Source of the DNA: Desulfobacula sp.
GTDB taxonomy: Bacteria; Desulfobacterota; Desulfobacteria; Desulfobacterales; Desulfobacteraceae
DNA: 62,192 nt
Assembly: GCA_013792075.1 (NCBI GenBank)
Contig: VMSR01000221.1
Coordinates: 1-62,192 of the forward strand
Reading direction: 5' to 3'
In this document: positions 1 to 11,137 of the stretch, in pieces
Layout of the letters: every line of letters begins with the position of its first letter
How positions within the stretch are numbered: the stretch's first letter is position 1
The notes under the pieces: model-generated
The model's input: the letters and a program-made list of their open reading frames with translations, nothing else
Databases searched by the model: none
What the model was told of the DNA's origin: nothing
Made by a program: the position numbers and the translations under genes

Positions 1-495
<495 letters not shown>

Positions 496-625
496 TTCCT
501 CCACAAACAAGTTTGAACGCTTTAATGCGAAACATATTTAATAGCAATATTTACAACAACAGATTTTAGGATTTATGAAACACCTGGAATAAAACCTTCA
601 AAAGTTTCGGATCCGACCATCTTAA

Positions 626-741
626 TCTGGTGGTTTTAGCAAAGAGGTCACACCCGTACCCATCTCGAACACGGAAGTTAAGCTCTTTAGCGTCGATGGT
701 ACTGCATGGGAGACTGTGTGGGAGAGTAGAACGCTGCCAGA
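626..741 (+). rRNA. 5S ribosomal RNA
   Basis: About 116 nt follow the 23S gene after a spacer of about 130 nt without a tRNA. The 5' end (TCTGGTGG) pairs with the 3' end (CGCTGCCAGA) as helix I, and the conserved CCCATCTCGAACACGGAAGTTAAGC block is present at about 658-682. The order 23S-5S is that of a normal rrn operon. Boundaries are good to a few bases. Confidence 0.96.
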
Positions 742-753
742 TTATTCTTGCAA

Positions 754-790
754 AGCCCTGATCATTGTTTCAATGGTCAGGGCTTTTTGC
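754..790 (+). terminator. Rho-independent terminator of the rrn operon
   Basis: A 14-bp stem (754-767 with 771-784, one G-T pair, TTT loop) is followed directly by a T run. It starts about 12 nt after the 5S gene and should end the rRNA transcript. Confidence 0.92.
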
Positions 791-865
791 GTTTATCTGC
801 GTCCCATAAAGAACGAGCGGCGAGTAAAATCTATCTCTATGCAGTTGTTCGGACGATGCGTATAA

Positions 866-1663
866 TCAATAATGTGGCACTGACATCCGCTTGACGCTTA
901 TCTCCATGCGGGTTAGCGTCACTGGCTCGCCGAATTGCGTATAGATGGCAACATCGGCTGCATCCCGGCCATAGGCAACCGCCACACGCCCCCCTTGAAG
1001 GTTGTTTTGTGTTGGATCGAATGTATACCACCGCCCTCCCACATAGGCTTCAAACCAAGCGTGAAGATCCATCGGTTCAAGTGTCTCAAGATAGCCTACG
1101 ACCATACGGGCGGGAATTGAAAGCGCCCGGCAACAAGCAATACCCAAATGTGCCATATCTCTGCAGACAACCTGCGAACTCTCATTGACTTCGCAGGCAC
1201 TCTTGCATTGCTGGCCGGAACCAGGTGTGTAGTGTAATGTCCGGGAAATATAGTCGACGATCCCGGCGCATTGGTCGTATCCGGGTGCCCGTCCTTTGAC
1301 AAGATCTGCCGCCATTTGAGTGAAATGATCTGATTCGCAAAACCGGCTTGGCAGCAGGAAGGGCAGCGTCTCCTCAGGTAAATTCTGCACTTCAACAAAG
1401 GGTGAACCGGGAGCTGTATCGGAAGCATCCGCGCATTCGATATCCACTGACGTGTTGATGGAGAATGTTCCGGCCGGCGCCACCAGACGCTGACACAGAT
1501 TACCAAATGGATCAGTGAACTCGACGGCCCGTACGCTAGGCGACATTACATATTGCTCGCGACCTATCCACTGTTGCCGACCGCTCCGGGGGCGGAGCAT
1601 GAGCAAAAAGGGAGTGGCAATGGGGATGTTGAATTCAAGTGAACAAGAAGCATGTAGCCACAT
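866..1663 (-). CDS. Transglutaminase-like cysteine peptidase-fold protein
   Basis: A 265-residue protein of the bacterial transglutaminase-like family: an N-terminal beta-sandwich-like part followed by a TGc core. The catalytic triad is visible: Cys167 in [12 protein letters not shown], His201 in [10 protein letters not shown] and Asp216 in TFDPTQ. Related proteins act as proteases or amidases rather than cross-linking enzymes, and the substrate here cannot be told. The start at 1663 is chosen over an upstream ATG at 1750 because AGAGG sits about 8 nt before it and because family members begin with a similar W-x-x-A-x-C strand. The upstream start would overlap the preceding gene's stop. It lies 83 nt behind the Lpd-like gene and may be read with it. 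No signal peptide is seen. Confidence 0.85.
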   Translation of the reverse strand: MWLHASCSLEFNIPIATPFLLMLRPRSGRQQWIGREQYVMSPSVRAVEFTDPFGNLCQRLVAPAGTFSINTSVDIECADASDTAPGSPFVEVQNLPEETLPFLLPSRFCESDHFTQMAADLVKGRAPGYDQCAGIVDYISRTLHYTPGSGQQCKSACEVNESSQVVCRDMAHLGIACCRALSIPARMVVGYLETLEPMDLHAWFEAYVGGRWYTFDPTQNNLQGGRVAVAYGRDAADVAIYTQFGEPVTLTRMEISVKRMSVPHY

Positions 1664-1746
1664 AAAAATTCCTCTGTGAGGGTTATGAAGTTGAAAATAA
1701 ACGGTGAAATCCGGCTCATTTTCTGTGTTGGACTTTTTTAAGGATT

Positions 1747-3174
1747 TCATTTTTCCCGGCAGAGTTCCAGCCGGGAATCCGGGGCAGGATCATCCATCTG
1801 CTTTAGAATCTGCACCAAAGCAGACCGCAAGGCCTCTTCCGGCACGGGATGGTAAAAGGGCATGGCCAGAGCCTGGGCCGCAGTCAGACCGGCACCCACG
1901 GCCCAGGATAAAAGATGGGCCATGTGCTCGCCGGCCGGTGCCATCAATTCTGCCCCCAAAAGCCTGCCGTCCTTTTTATCCCCGTAGATCCGGGCGATGC
2001 CTGCGGCCTTGCCCAGGATCATTCTGGCCCGCCCCAGTTTCTCCCATGAGGCCTTGCCCGTGACAAACGGAATTCCCCGGGCGGTAAGCTCCCTGTGGGA
2101 AAGCCCTGCAATGGCAATATCCGGGGAAGAGAAGGTGATGGCCAAAGGGGTGCGTTTCTTAAAGCAGGAGATGCTATCGGCCGTGGTGTTGTAACCGGCA
2201 ATCGTTCCGTCATCAGCGGCTTCGTGGAGGATGGGCTTTTGCCCGTTGACATCTCCTGCCAGGAAGATGGGCAACGCCTTGATCTGAAGGGTGCCGGGAT
2301 CAAAGGCAGGCATGCCCCTGTCATCCAGTTCAACCCCCAGATTTTCCAGGCCAAGGCCCTGGATGGCAGGGCGGCGGCCTGTGGCCAGCAATATCCGGTC
2401 AACCGCCCACTCGCCGCTTTCACATCCCACAACAACGCCTTTCCCAGACCTGCGGCGGATGTCGGCCGTACCCAGCTGGATGTTCATCTCCTTTGAAAAA
2501 TGCGCAAAGGCATAGGTCTGAAGGTCAGGATCGGTCAGGCCCCCTGCGGTTTTGCGCCGGCTGAAGGCAATGATCGCAACCCCCAGACGGTGCAGGGCCT
2601 GGCCCAGTTCAATCCCAATGGGGCCCAGTCCAAACACTGCCATTTTTTCGGGCAGATCCGCAAGTTCAAAAAACTGGTCCGTGTCAATGATCATATCCTT
2701 AAAGGGCTGCCATTTTTCCGGGATCCACGGTTTTGAACCCGTGGCAATGATCGTTCGCCTGGCCCGGATTCTCTCGTCTCCCAGGTCCAGGGTATTGGGA
2801 TCGACAAAACGGGCACGTTTTCGGATCAGCTTGTCCATAAACGGCTTCATTTCATGGACAACGCCGCCGGCAAACTCGTCCCTGAGCATTCTTACCCGGG
2901 CCATGATCCTTGAATAGTCCGGCTTAAGGGCCGTTGACCCCGAGATGCCGTATTCGTCAAAAAAGAGACGCTTGTGAAAATCGTTGGCCACGGCAATGAG
3001 CGCCTTGGACGGCATGCATCCCACCCGGGCGCAGGTGGTGCCCAAAGGGCCGTCGTCAATGATCACGTAGTTGTCGGTTTTCTGGGCAACAAACTCCTGG
3101 GCGGTCAAACCAGCCGTACCGGCGCCGATAATGGCCACATCAACTTCTCTGGTCACACTATTTTTTTGGATCAT
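1747..3174 (-). CDS. Dihydrolipoamide dehydrogenase-like FAD/NAD(P) disulfide oxidoreductase
   Basis: A 475-residue class I pyridine nucleotide-disulfide oxidoreductase. The FAD-binding GAGTAG motif lies near the N-terminus and is followed by the redox pair in [12 protein letters not shown] (Cys-x4-Cys). A second glycine-rich NAD(P) motif ([10 protein letters not shown]) lies mid-protein and the dimer-interface HPVPEE motif near the C-terminus. It would pass electrons between NAD(P)H and a disulfide. No lipoyl-dependent dehydrogenase genes are nearby, so a role as E3 of a 2-oxoacid complex is not supported by context. The start at 3174 has AAGGA about 7 nt upstream. It is the last gene of the run nitroreductase, FadH-like reductase, Lpd-like, all within 55 nt of each other, so a redox role linked to those enzymes is likely. 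Confidence 0.85.
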   Translation of the reverse strand: MIQKNSVTREVDVAIIGAGTAGLTAQEFVAQKTDNYVIIDDGPLGTTCARVGCMPSKALIAVANDFHKRLFFDEYGISGSTALKPDYSRIMARVRMLRDEFAGGVVHEMKPFMDKLIRKRARFVDPNTLDLGDERIRARRTIIATGSKPWIPEKWQPFKDMIIDTDQFFELADLPEKMAVFGLGPIGIELGQALHRLGVAIIAFSRRKTAGGLTDPDLQTYAFAHFSKEMNIQLGTADIRRRSGKGVVVGCESGEWAVDRILLATGRRPAIQGLGLENLGVELDDRGMPAFDPGTLQIKALPIFLAGDVNGQKPILHEAADDGTIAGYNTTADSISCFKKRTPLAITFSSPDIAIAGLSHRELTARGIPFVTGKASWEKLGRARMILGKAAGIARIYGDKKDGRLLGAELMAPAGEHMAHLLSWAVGAGLTAAQALAMPFYHPVPEEALRSALVQILKQMDDPAPDSRLELCREK

Positions 3175-3225
3175 GATATTTTCCTTTGCGGGTGTCACTT
3201 GCACGAACGTTTGGGATGGTGTGAA

Positions 3226-5283
<2,058 letters not shown>

Positions 5284-5892
5284 TTATAATCCAAACCTGT
5301 TTTTGACGACCACATCATCAAGGCTGAGTTGCCCCGGCCGTGACCACGCCTCTTTCGTGCCTTTCCCGATTGCCACAAACATGGCAATGACATGATCATC
5401 CGGAAGGTGAATCAACTGGGCAACCTTTTCAAAATCAAACCCGTCCATGGGGCAGGAAGCATATCCCAATGCGGTTGCCGCAAGCATTATCGTTTGTGCA
5501 ACAATGCCGCAGGAGCGCATGGCTTCGTCTCTTTGCACCTGCTCCTTGCCGCGATAATATTTATCTATGGCGGGAAGCATAAATTCCTGAACTTCTTTTG
5601 GTCCATTTGCCCAATAACGCCCGGGTTCCTTTTCCCATGCCTTCAGATCTGCACAAAGAACGATAAACAAAGAGGTATCCGTAACTTGAGATTGATCCCA
5701 GGCCACCTCCCTGATTTTTTTTCTCAAGTCGGCATCCTCCACCACAAGAAAACGCCAGTTCTGAATATTAAAGGCGGTGGGTGAAAGAACCGCCAAGGAC
5801 AAAATTTTGTTCACTTCTTCAGCCGTCATCACATGGCTTGCATCAAAATGTTTGACAGCCCGGCGTGCACGTATCGCATCTATCGTTTTCAT
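5284..5892 (-). CDS. Nitroreductase family protein (FMN)
   Basis: A 202-residue nitroreductase-fold protein. The N-terminal RARRAVKHFD and LSPTAFNIQNWRFLVV are the usual FMN-contact motifs (R-R-S-x-R and S-P-S-x-x-N-x-Q-P-W variants), and ALGYASCPMDGF marks the second flavin region. Such enzymes use NAD(P)H to reduce nitro groups, quinones or similar compounds; the natural substrate is unknown. The start has AAGGAG about 7 nt upstream. It is the first gene of a three-gene redox operon with the FadH-like and Lpd-like genes. The 263 bases upstream (5893-6155) carry no gene that I can support and should hold the operon promoter. Confidence 0.85.
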   Translation of the reverse strand: MKTIDAIRARRAVKHFDASHVMTAEEVNKILSLAVLSPTAFNIQNWRFLVVEDADLRKKIREVAWDQSQVTDTSLFIVLCADLKAWEKEPGRYWANGPKEVQEFMLPAIDKYYRGKEQVQRDEAMRSCGIVAQTIMLAATALGYASCPMDGFDFEKVAQLIHLPDDHVIAMFVAIGKGTKEAWSRPGQLSLDDVVVKNRFGL

Positions 5893-6155
5893 GATTTCTC
5901 CTTTTTAACCAAGGGTTCTCTTATGTGCTGTAAAGATTCAGCGCTAACATATAATCAGTCGATTGTCCATCCCGCGCCCGGTGTCCAGATTAACCAACAG
6001 CAGGCCGGGTCTCTACTATCATAACAGATTCTGCTGTGAACACGGTATGGTTATTTTGATTCGTCAATGTTTCCACTATAGTGACGATGCCCCGACCCGG
6101 CTGATTTTTTTAAGGCATCTGTCAACCTCCTTTGGAAGAAAACCATATTCTGTTT

Positions 6156-6833
6156 TCATACGCTTTCAGCAATGGCATATATTCTCGATACGGCGATTTC
6201 ATCTGAATAAGGGGTTCTGCATTCAAGAAAAATGAGTTTAAAACCATTCGAAATAAAATACGTTTCTACCTCTTTTTTTGTAAAATATGAGAAATATATC
6301 GACATGTCGGAATCTAAAACATGTCCTTCCAAGCCTTCGCCCTTCCCTTCTTTTACGGCCAACAGTACTTTTCCCCCGATTTTGAGGGCTCTTTTGAATT
6401 CCTGAAAAAGGGTATCGATATTCTCTTTAGGGGTATGTATGATTGAATAAAATGAGATGATACCATCTATTGAATGGTCATCTAGCTGCAAATTCATCAT
6501 GTCCATTCTCTTGAATGTCATGTCCCGGTTATAGGTTTTTGCCAGATCAATACATTTTTCAGAGATATCGATTCCCGTGACATTCAGACCTTTATCAAAG
6601 AGGTATTTGCCAATGTGGCCGGAAGGTCCGCAACCCACATCATATATAATGGAACAGGGTGAAAAATAGTGGGCATACGTATCGATCAGTTTTCGATCAT
6701 ACTCTTTTTTAGATAGTTCATCTTTAAATAGCGTATGGTACTTTTCCGCCAAAAGGTCATAGGCTTTACAGGTAATTGAATTTGTTTCTTTTAATTGCGT
6801 CATAGTCGTCTTTCGGTTCATAATCGGGTTCAT
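6156..6833 (-). CDS. Class I SAM-dependent methyltransferase
   Basis: A 225-residue methyltransferase of the UbiE/Methyltransf_11 type. Motif I is IIYDVGCGPSGHIGKYL, the acidic end of the second strand is VTGIDIS, motif II is near FKRMDMMNLQLDD, and the post-motif IGGKVLLAV is present. The acceptor is unknown. The gene is visibly AT-richer than its neighbours. Its ATG overlaps the stop of the tautomerase gene in an ATGA (6830-6833), which suggests coupled translation. Inner ATGs (residues 5 and 11) are possible but have no better ribosome site. Confidence 0.8.
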   Translation of the reverse strand: MNPIMNRKTTMTQLKETNSITCKAYDLLAEKYHTLFKDELSKKEYDRKLIDTYAHYFSPCSIIYDVGCGPSGHIGKYLFDKGLNVTGIDISEKCIDLAKTYNRDMTFKRMDMMNLQLDDHSIDGIISFYSIIHTPKENIDTLFQEFKRALKIGGKVLLAVKEGKGEGLEGHVLDSDMSIYFSYFTKKEVETYFISNGFKLIFLECRTPYSDEIAVSRIYAIAESV

Positions 6834-7219
6834 ACCTTCAGATTGAACCCAAGGTCAATCTCGGATGCGGGAACCCCTCCACGGATTCCCCAGTTCTCCA
6901 GGGGAACTTCATGAAGGACAATAAACACATCACTTGCAAGTATTCCCAGCTTGCCCAGGTTGGCAACGATACCTTGATACACCTCTTTTTTTGCTTGCAA
7001 TGAACGCCCAGGGAACATGGATATTTCAACCAGGATGTAATTTTCAGTCTTATCAGCAGAAACCTGAAAATCCTCTGGATGATATTCGTGGAATCTGATA
7101 TCACGGTCATTCTCCGGTATCTTGAGTGCCTCTCGCATAGCAGTATGGATGGCTTCCATTATGTCCGTCTTCTGAGAGGCACGCCAGGATTTTCTGGTTT
7201 CTATTTTAATAAGGGGCAT
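6830..7219 (-). CDS. Tautomerase family protein (4-oxalocrotonate tautomerase-like)
   Basis: A 129-residue protein that begins MPLIKIETRKSW. After removal of Met, Pro1 would be the general base, as in the tautomerase superfamily. The length suits the trimeric Tautomerase_2 subgroup, with two beta-alpha-beta units in one chain. The substrate cannot be told. It is translationally coupled to the methyltransferase gene downstream (4-nt overlap), and both sit in the AT-rich segment, so they may have arrived together. Confidence 0.82.
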   Translation of the reverse strand: MPLIKIETRKSWRASQKTDIMEAIHTAMREALKIPENDRDIRFHEYHPEDFQVSADKTENYILVEISMFPGRSLQAKKEVYQGIVANLGKLGILASDVFIVLHEVPLENWGIRGGVPASEIDLGFNLKV

Positions 7220-7284
7220 ATTTTTTCTCCTGGTGTATGCGTTATGGAATTTGAACGCCGGGCTGACCCTCGGCCACGACGTAA

Positions 7285-7821
7285 CTATAATTTATCCATA
7301 ATCATCTGCATGATGTCTGCCTGGAAGTTAAACTCTTTTGGGCTTAAAACATCAATCATTTTGTTGTTTTTCCGGGCCACAAGTCTTTGGAACCGTTTGC
7401 CTCCCGCCCAAAAGGCTTCCTCTCCCATACCTTTGATCATCTCCACTTCAGACACAGTTTCAAATCCCGTTTTCATTTTCCTCAATTCCACTTGGGCGTG
7501 GGAAGGCTCATTAAAAACATAGATGACATAGGTGATCATTTTTAAGAAATTTGATTTTGACCGGATGGAACAGGATAATGGCGGTTGTTTATAGGTTTTG
7601 TTCTTAACATCCTCGGGAGAAACCATGAGTTCTCTATGGCTCTTTTGAAGATCAGCCACAGGGAGAGACAGGATCGCAGCAGCCTTTTCAACCGCAATAA
7701 AGCTGCACAAATTTTCGATATCTGATTCTGATGCAAATGTCTTAAAATCTGAATGCAAAAATCCTGAAGCCAGAAAAAGAATCCAGAGAATTGTGATCTT
7801 TAATGCTGTATTTATCGTCAT
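7285..7821 (-). CDS. Exported hypothetical protein
   Basis: A 178-residue protein with an N-terminal hydrophobic segment (ALKITILWILFLASGFL) typical of a signal peptide or anchor. I do not recognise the mature part. It has two cysteines (in ENLCSFIAVEKAAAIL and PLSCSIRS) and a central GMGEEAFWAGGKRFQRLVAR segment like those of small lipoprotein-type sensor families, but that resemblance is weak. It lies in the AT-rich segment, 66 nt upstream of the tautomerase gene on the same strand, and could share its transcript. Confidence 0.65.
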   Translation of the reverse strand: MTINTALKITILWILFLASGFLHSDFKTFASESDIENLCSFIAVEKAAAILSLPVADLQKSHRELMVSPEDVKNKTYKQPPLSCSIRSKSNFLKMITYVIYVFNEPSHAQVELRKMKTGFETVSEVEMIKGMGEEAFWAGGKRFQRLVARKNNKMIDVLSPKEFNFQADIMQMIMDKL

Positions 7822-7883
7822 TTTTATATCACCCCTTTATGGCGCATATATTCATCTCTTGAAAACAAGTGTGAATAGTGCTT

Positions 7884-8447
7884 CTATTGTTTAACAAGCT
7901 CAACCCTGCGATTCATTTGACGCCCTTTTTGGGTATCATTTGTTGCCTTCGGCGACAACATACCCACGCCATAAGCCTTCAATCGTTCAGGATCAATGTT
8001 ATGCTTTTTAAGCAGGGCCTCCATTACTGCATATCCTCGTTTCTGCGATAAATTCATATTATAATCAAACGCACCCTCGTTGTCTGTATGACCCACAATA
8101 TATAATTTCATTTCAGCATTCTGGAGAATTAATTGAGACATAAGCATTAACTTCACCTGTGATTTTTGCCGACAAATATCTCATATCAACAGGAGAAGAA
8201 AATACCATTTCTGTCACCTGTCCCATGCTTTTGGACCAGATAAAAGCAAAGGAAAATCACTGTATTCTTTTTTCTCATATCCGATAATATACGATCCATC
8301 ATATCTGCTGAGCAATGGACTGTCCTGACTGTTTTTGACGTCATTGGTCACTTGTCCTGCCAGGCTTGATATGGCTGTAAAAAGCAGAAAATACACAATC
8401 AAACCATACTTGCAAAGCAACGGCATAATAGAAAAAAAATAGTTCAT
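7884..8447 (-). pseudogene. Decayed OmpA-family outer-membrane protein gene
   Basis: Three blocks of one OmpA-family protein remain in order. First is a signal peptide and start of the mature protein (8447 to 8214; SPLLSRYDGSYIIGYEKKEY). Second is a short middle block in another frame (about 8210 to 8115; DMRYLSAKITGEVNAYVS). Third is the C-terminal peptidoglycan-binding OmpA domain (8156 to 7884) with VGHTDNEG and GRQMNRRVELV. Intact relatives are roughly 350-450 residues long, as I recall them, so most of the middle has been lost through several deletions and frameshifts. The first and third blocks share a frame but are separated by two TGA codons. Reading through those gives no homology, so decay is the better explanation. 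Confidence 0.72.
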
Positions 8448-8828
8448 AATTTATTGTTTCCCCTGAGAAATTTCCTCGACCCTATCATCAGGACCACGAT
8501 GAGAATGTGGTGCTCTGTGAACAAGTACTTGTGTGGTTCCGTGTAATCTTCATCCTTTTTATGGTTTGACAAAAAACATGAAGCAAAACATAAAAAATCT
8601 AACTGGAGAAGGCCCGGATTTGAACAGTATCAGAACTTGATATCATATTGAAAAATAAAAAAAGTCTTTTGCAAATGAACAAATGCTCAATTTCTATTAT
8701 GGATTCCTTTACATAACAGACAAGTTTATTCAAGAATTATTTATGCTAAGCCAAATTCAAAATAGGTATAAATTTTAAATAGTGGTGTTCGTCAATTAAA
8801 GCGTTACGTGTGCAATTGTCTAAAAAAA
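8448..8828. other. AT-rich intergenic stretch
   Basis: No gene is supported here. It contains a perfect 12-bp palindrome ACAAGTACTTGT at 8521-8532, which could be an operator for the decayed OmpA-type gene, and at 8786-8813 a 28-base segment that matches 23S rRNA bases 146-173 of this window at 24 of 28 positions. The stop of the dipeptidase gene follows at 8829. Confidence 0.6.
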
Positions 8829-9572
8829 TTATTCCACGGGAAAATTAAAATAGGTGTCGGGAAAGGGCTCATTGCCCAGGGTAAAATGCCACCATTCCTG
8901 TTCATAGGGGGTAAACCCGTGCTTGACCATCAGGGTCTGGAGAAGCATGCGGTTGGCACGCTGTTCCGGGGTTACGGCCTGGCTCAAGGGCCAGGAGACA
9001 GGTCCGAAAAAATCAAAGAGAGACCCCATATCCAGTTCCTGATGGGTTGAGGAGAGACCACCCGATGGATCAGGGGACAGGGAAATAAGGGTAAGGTCCA
9101 CGGTACTGCCCCGGCTGTGGCTGGATTTTGCGGCAATGTAACCGTCCGTGAAAAGGTCTTTTTTGTCCACATCCGGATAAAAGCGCTCTTTCATCCGGAT
9201 ATCAGATCTATCCTCGGCCCATTGGACAAAATGGTCCACAGCAGCCTGGGGTCGGTAGGCATCAAAAATTTTTATTCCCAGACCAAAGGGCTTTAATTCT
9301 GCCTGAACCTTTGCCAGCGCTTTGGCAGCATCCCCATGGACAATGCAGACATCCGCCGTGTAGCCGGCAATTTTTTCTCCGATAAAATTGTTATTCCCAA
9401 AATACCGCAATTCTACCACCAGGCCGGGGATCACCCTGCCCGCATACACGAAGCCTTCCGGCAAAGGGGATGAGGCGGATATGGCAATTGCCATGGGCCC
9501 CAAGAGAAGCATCACTGAAAGTGCCAGGGCGAAACGCCTTATTTTATCCCCGGATCTTTTTTGTAAAATCAT
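8829..9572 (-). CDS. D-alanyl-D-alanine dipeptidase (VanX/DdpX, M15D), exported
   Basis: A 247-residue zinc dipeptidase of the VanX/DdpX type that cleaves D-Ala-D-Ala from peptidoglycan turnover. The zinc and catalytic motifs are SSHSRGSTVDLTL (His and Asp ligands) and EQEWWHF (Glu base and His ligand), with IFDAYRPQAAVDHF as the conserved arginine motif. An N-terminal hydrophobic stretch (LALSVMLLLGPMAIAIS) indicates export to the periplasm, as expected for a recycling role. No vanA/vanH-type genes are near, so resistance is not suggested. The start at 9572 has GAGGAG about 6 nt upstream; the longer frame to 9812 lacks a sensible N-terminus and would overlap the divergent gene. Confidence 0.87.
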   Translation of the reverse strand: MILQKRSGDKIRRFALALSVMLLLGPMAIAISASSPLPEGFVYAGRVIPGLVVELRYFGNNNFIGEKIAGYTADVCIVHGDAAKALAKVQAELKPFGLGIKIFDAYRPQAAVDHFVQWAEDRSDIRMKERFYPDVDKKDLFTDGYIAAKSSHSRGSTVDLTLISLSPDPSGGLSSTHQELDMGSLFDFFGPVSWPLSQAVTPEQRANRMLLQTLMVKHGFTPYEQEWWHFTLGNEPFPDTYFNFPVE

Positions 9573-9810
9573 GTGGGTCTCCTCAAGTTCAACAGGGTTA
9601 CATTTTTTGCTTATGCCGGAAACCCGGGGATTGTCAAGAAAAACCGTGGACCTCCCATGGAAAACGGCAGAAAACTTCATAAAGGCATCTGGCCAAAGTA
9701 AATATCTCGCCTCCTTTGTTTTTTTTTTGATATGAAAAACAGAGATGGTTGCAGATACCTGTTTTTTGTCATAATTTAAGGAACCCGGCTGCTTGCCAAA
9801 AGGAGAGCCC

Positions 9811-10293
9811 ATGTATTATTGCACCTACGAATCCCCGGTGGGTCTGTTGCGACTGACCGGAGGAGACCGACTTGAAACCTTGACCTTTCTTTTGAGTAAA
9901 ACCCGAAAGGAACCGGAATCAGACTGGACACAAGACACCAGGCCATTCGCAAAGGTCCTTACCCAGCTGGATGCCTATTTTGGCGGGTCCCTTAAACGTT
10001 TTAACCTGATCCTGGACCGGGATCTTAAGATACAGGGAACCGATTTCCAGCAAAAAGTCTGGAAAGAATTGCTCAAAATCCCCTATGGCCAGACCATTTC
10101 CTATGGACAACTGGCAGAAAGAATCGGCAACCCCACTGCCTTTCGGGCCGTGGGCCTGGCCAATGGGAAAAACCCTATTTCCATTATCATTCCCTGTCAC
10201 AGGGTCATTGGAAAAGACGGGAGCCTCACCGGTTTTGGCGGCGGAATTGATGTAAAAAGGCAATTGCTTTCCCTGGAACAAGCCAATGGATAG
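9811..10293 (+). CDS. ogt: Methylated-DNA-[protein]-cysteine S-methyltransferase
   Basis: A 160-residue O6-alkylguanine-DNA alkyltransferase. The acceptor cysteine lies in IIPCHRVIG, and the helix-turn-helix part (IPYGQTISYGQLAERIG) and ANGKNPI complete the family pattern. It repairs O6-methylguanine by suicide transfer to its own cysteine. The start at 9811 is set by AAAGGAG 5-6 nt upstream; an ATG at 9793 has no such site. The stop overlaps the start of the phosphoesterase gene by 8 nt. Confidence 0.93.
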   Translation: MYYCTYESPVGLLRLTGGDRLETLTFLLSKTRKEPESDWTQDTRPFAKVLTQLDAYFGGSLKRFNLILDRDLKIQGTDFQQKVWKELLKIPYGQTISYGQLAERIGNPTAFRAVGLANGKNPISIIIPCHRVIGKDGSLTGFGGGIDVKRQLLSLEQANG

Positions 10294-11116
10294 AACCCGG
10301 GGAGCGGCACAACACCCTGTTCGTTTCCGGATTTGGGTGATTGTTTTTCTGGGCTTTCTGGTTTTGCCGGCCATGGCCATGGGCGATGGCCTTGGTTTCT
10401 ATTTTGTACAGATCACGGACACCCATCTGGGAATACCCTTGAACAGGGTCCGGACAGCCAGGGTGGTGGCTGCGGTGAACGCGCTTCCCATGGAGGCCGT
10501 GTGCGTGGTTCATACAGGGGATGTCATTGACAGGACACACCTTGCAGACACGGGCGTCATGGCAGACGCGGTCTCTGTTTTCAAAGGCCTGAAACCGCCG
10601 GTTCATTTTCTTCCGGGCAACAACGATATACGACTTGGTATGTGGAGCCCCACCCAGACGGACAAAACCAATTATGAACACCATTTTGGCAGCCTGATCT
10701 CCCGGGCCGAATATAAAGGGGTTGTTTTTTTGTTTGCCTATACCGACCCTTTGCGCCAGTCTGTTGCCGTGAAGGGGTATGATCCCCTTGGGGCCGTGGA
10801 AAAACATCTGGCGGCAGCCAATGGAAAGCCCATTATCCTGTTTCACCACGGACCCAGTGTACAAGATTTTTATAACAACCGGTTTCACGAGGGCTGGGCC
10901 GAAACAATCAAAGCAAACTGGGTGAAGCTTGTGAATCAATACAATGTCAAGGCGGTCATTGCCGGTCATTTCCACAGGGACGAATTCCATTGGCTGGGCA
11001 AAGTGCCTTTGTATGTATCCCCGCCTGTGGCCGAGAAATGGGGACGTCAGGCCAGCTTTCGGATATATGAGTACCGGGATGGCAAAATCGGGTATACCAC
11101 CCAGTATCTGGAGTAA
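10286..11116 (+). CDS. Calcineurin-like metallophosphoesterase, exported or anchored
   Basis: A 276-residue protein with an N-terminal hydrophobic segment (FRIWVIVFLGFLVLPAMAMG) and then the full set of metallophosphoesterase motifs in order: ITDTHLG, HTGDVIDR, LPGNNDIR, LFHHGPS and AGHFHRDE. It should hold two metal ions and hydrolyse a phosphomonoester or diester outside the cytoplasm. The substrate is unknown. Translation is probably coupled to ogt (8-nt overlap), and the FMN-reductase fusion gene follows 21 nt later, so the three are likely one operon, though the functions show no clear link. Confidence 0.86.
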   Translation: MDRTRGAAQHPVRFRIWVIVFLGFLVLPAMAMGDGLGFYFVQITDTHLGIPLNRVRTARVVAAVNALPMEAVCVVHTGDVIDRTHLADTGVMADAVSVFKGLKPPVHFLPGNNDIRLGMWSPTQTDKTNYEHHFGSLISRAEYKGVVFLFAYTDPLRQSVAVKGYDPLGAVEKHLAAANGKPIILFHHGPSVQDFYNNRFHEGWAETIKANWVKLVNQYNVKAVIAGHFHRDEFHWLGKVPLYVSPPVAEKWGRQASFRIYEYRDGKIGYTTQYLE

Positions 11117-11137
11117 GCACCCTAAAAGGAGAAGACC

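Noticed and set aside
8157-8447. Two in-frame TGA codons between the halves of the OmpA-type gene, as a possible second selenoprotein
   Set aside because: The read-through residues match nothing, while a different frame of the same bases shows family homology, so deletion and frameshift explain it better.
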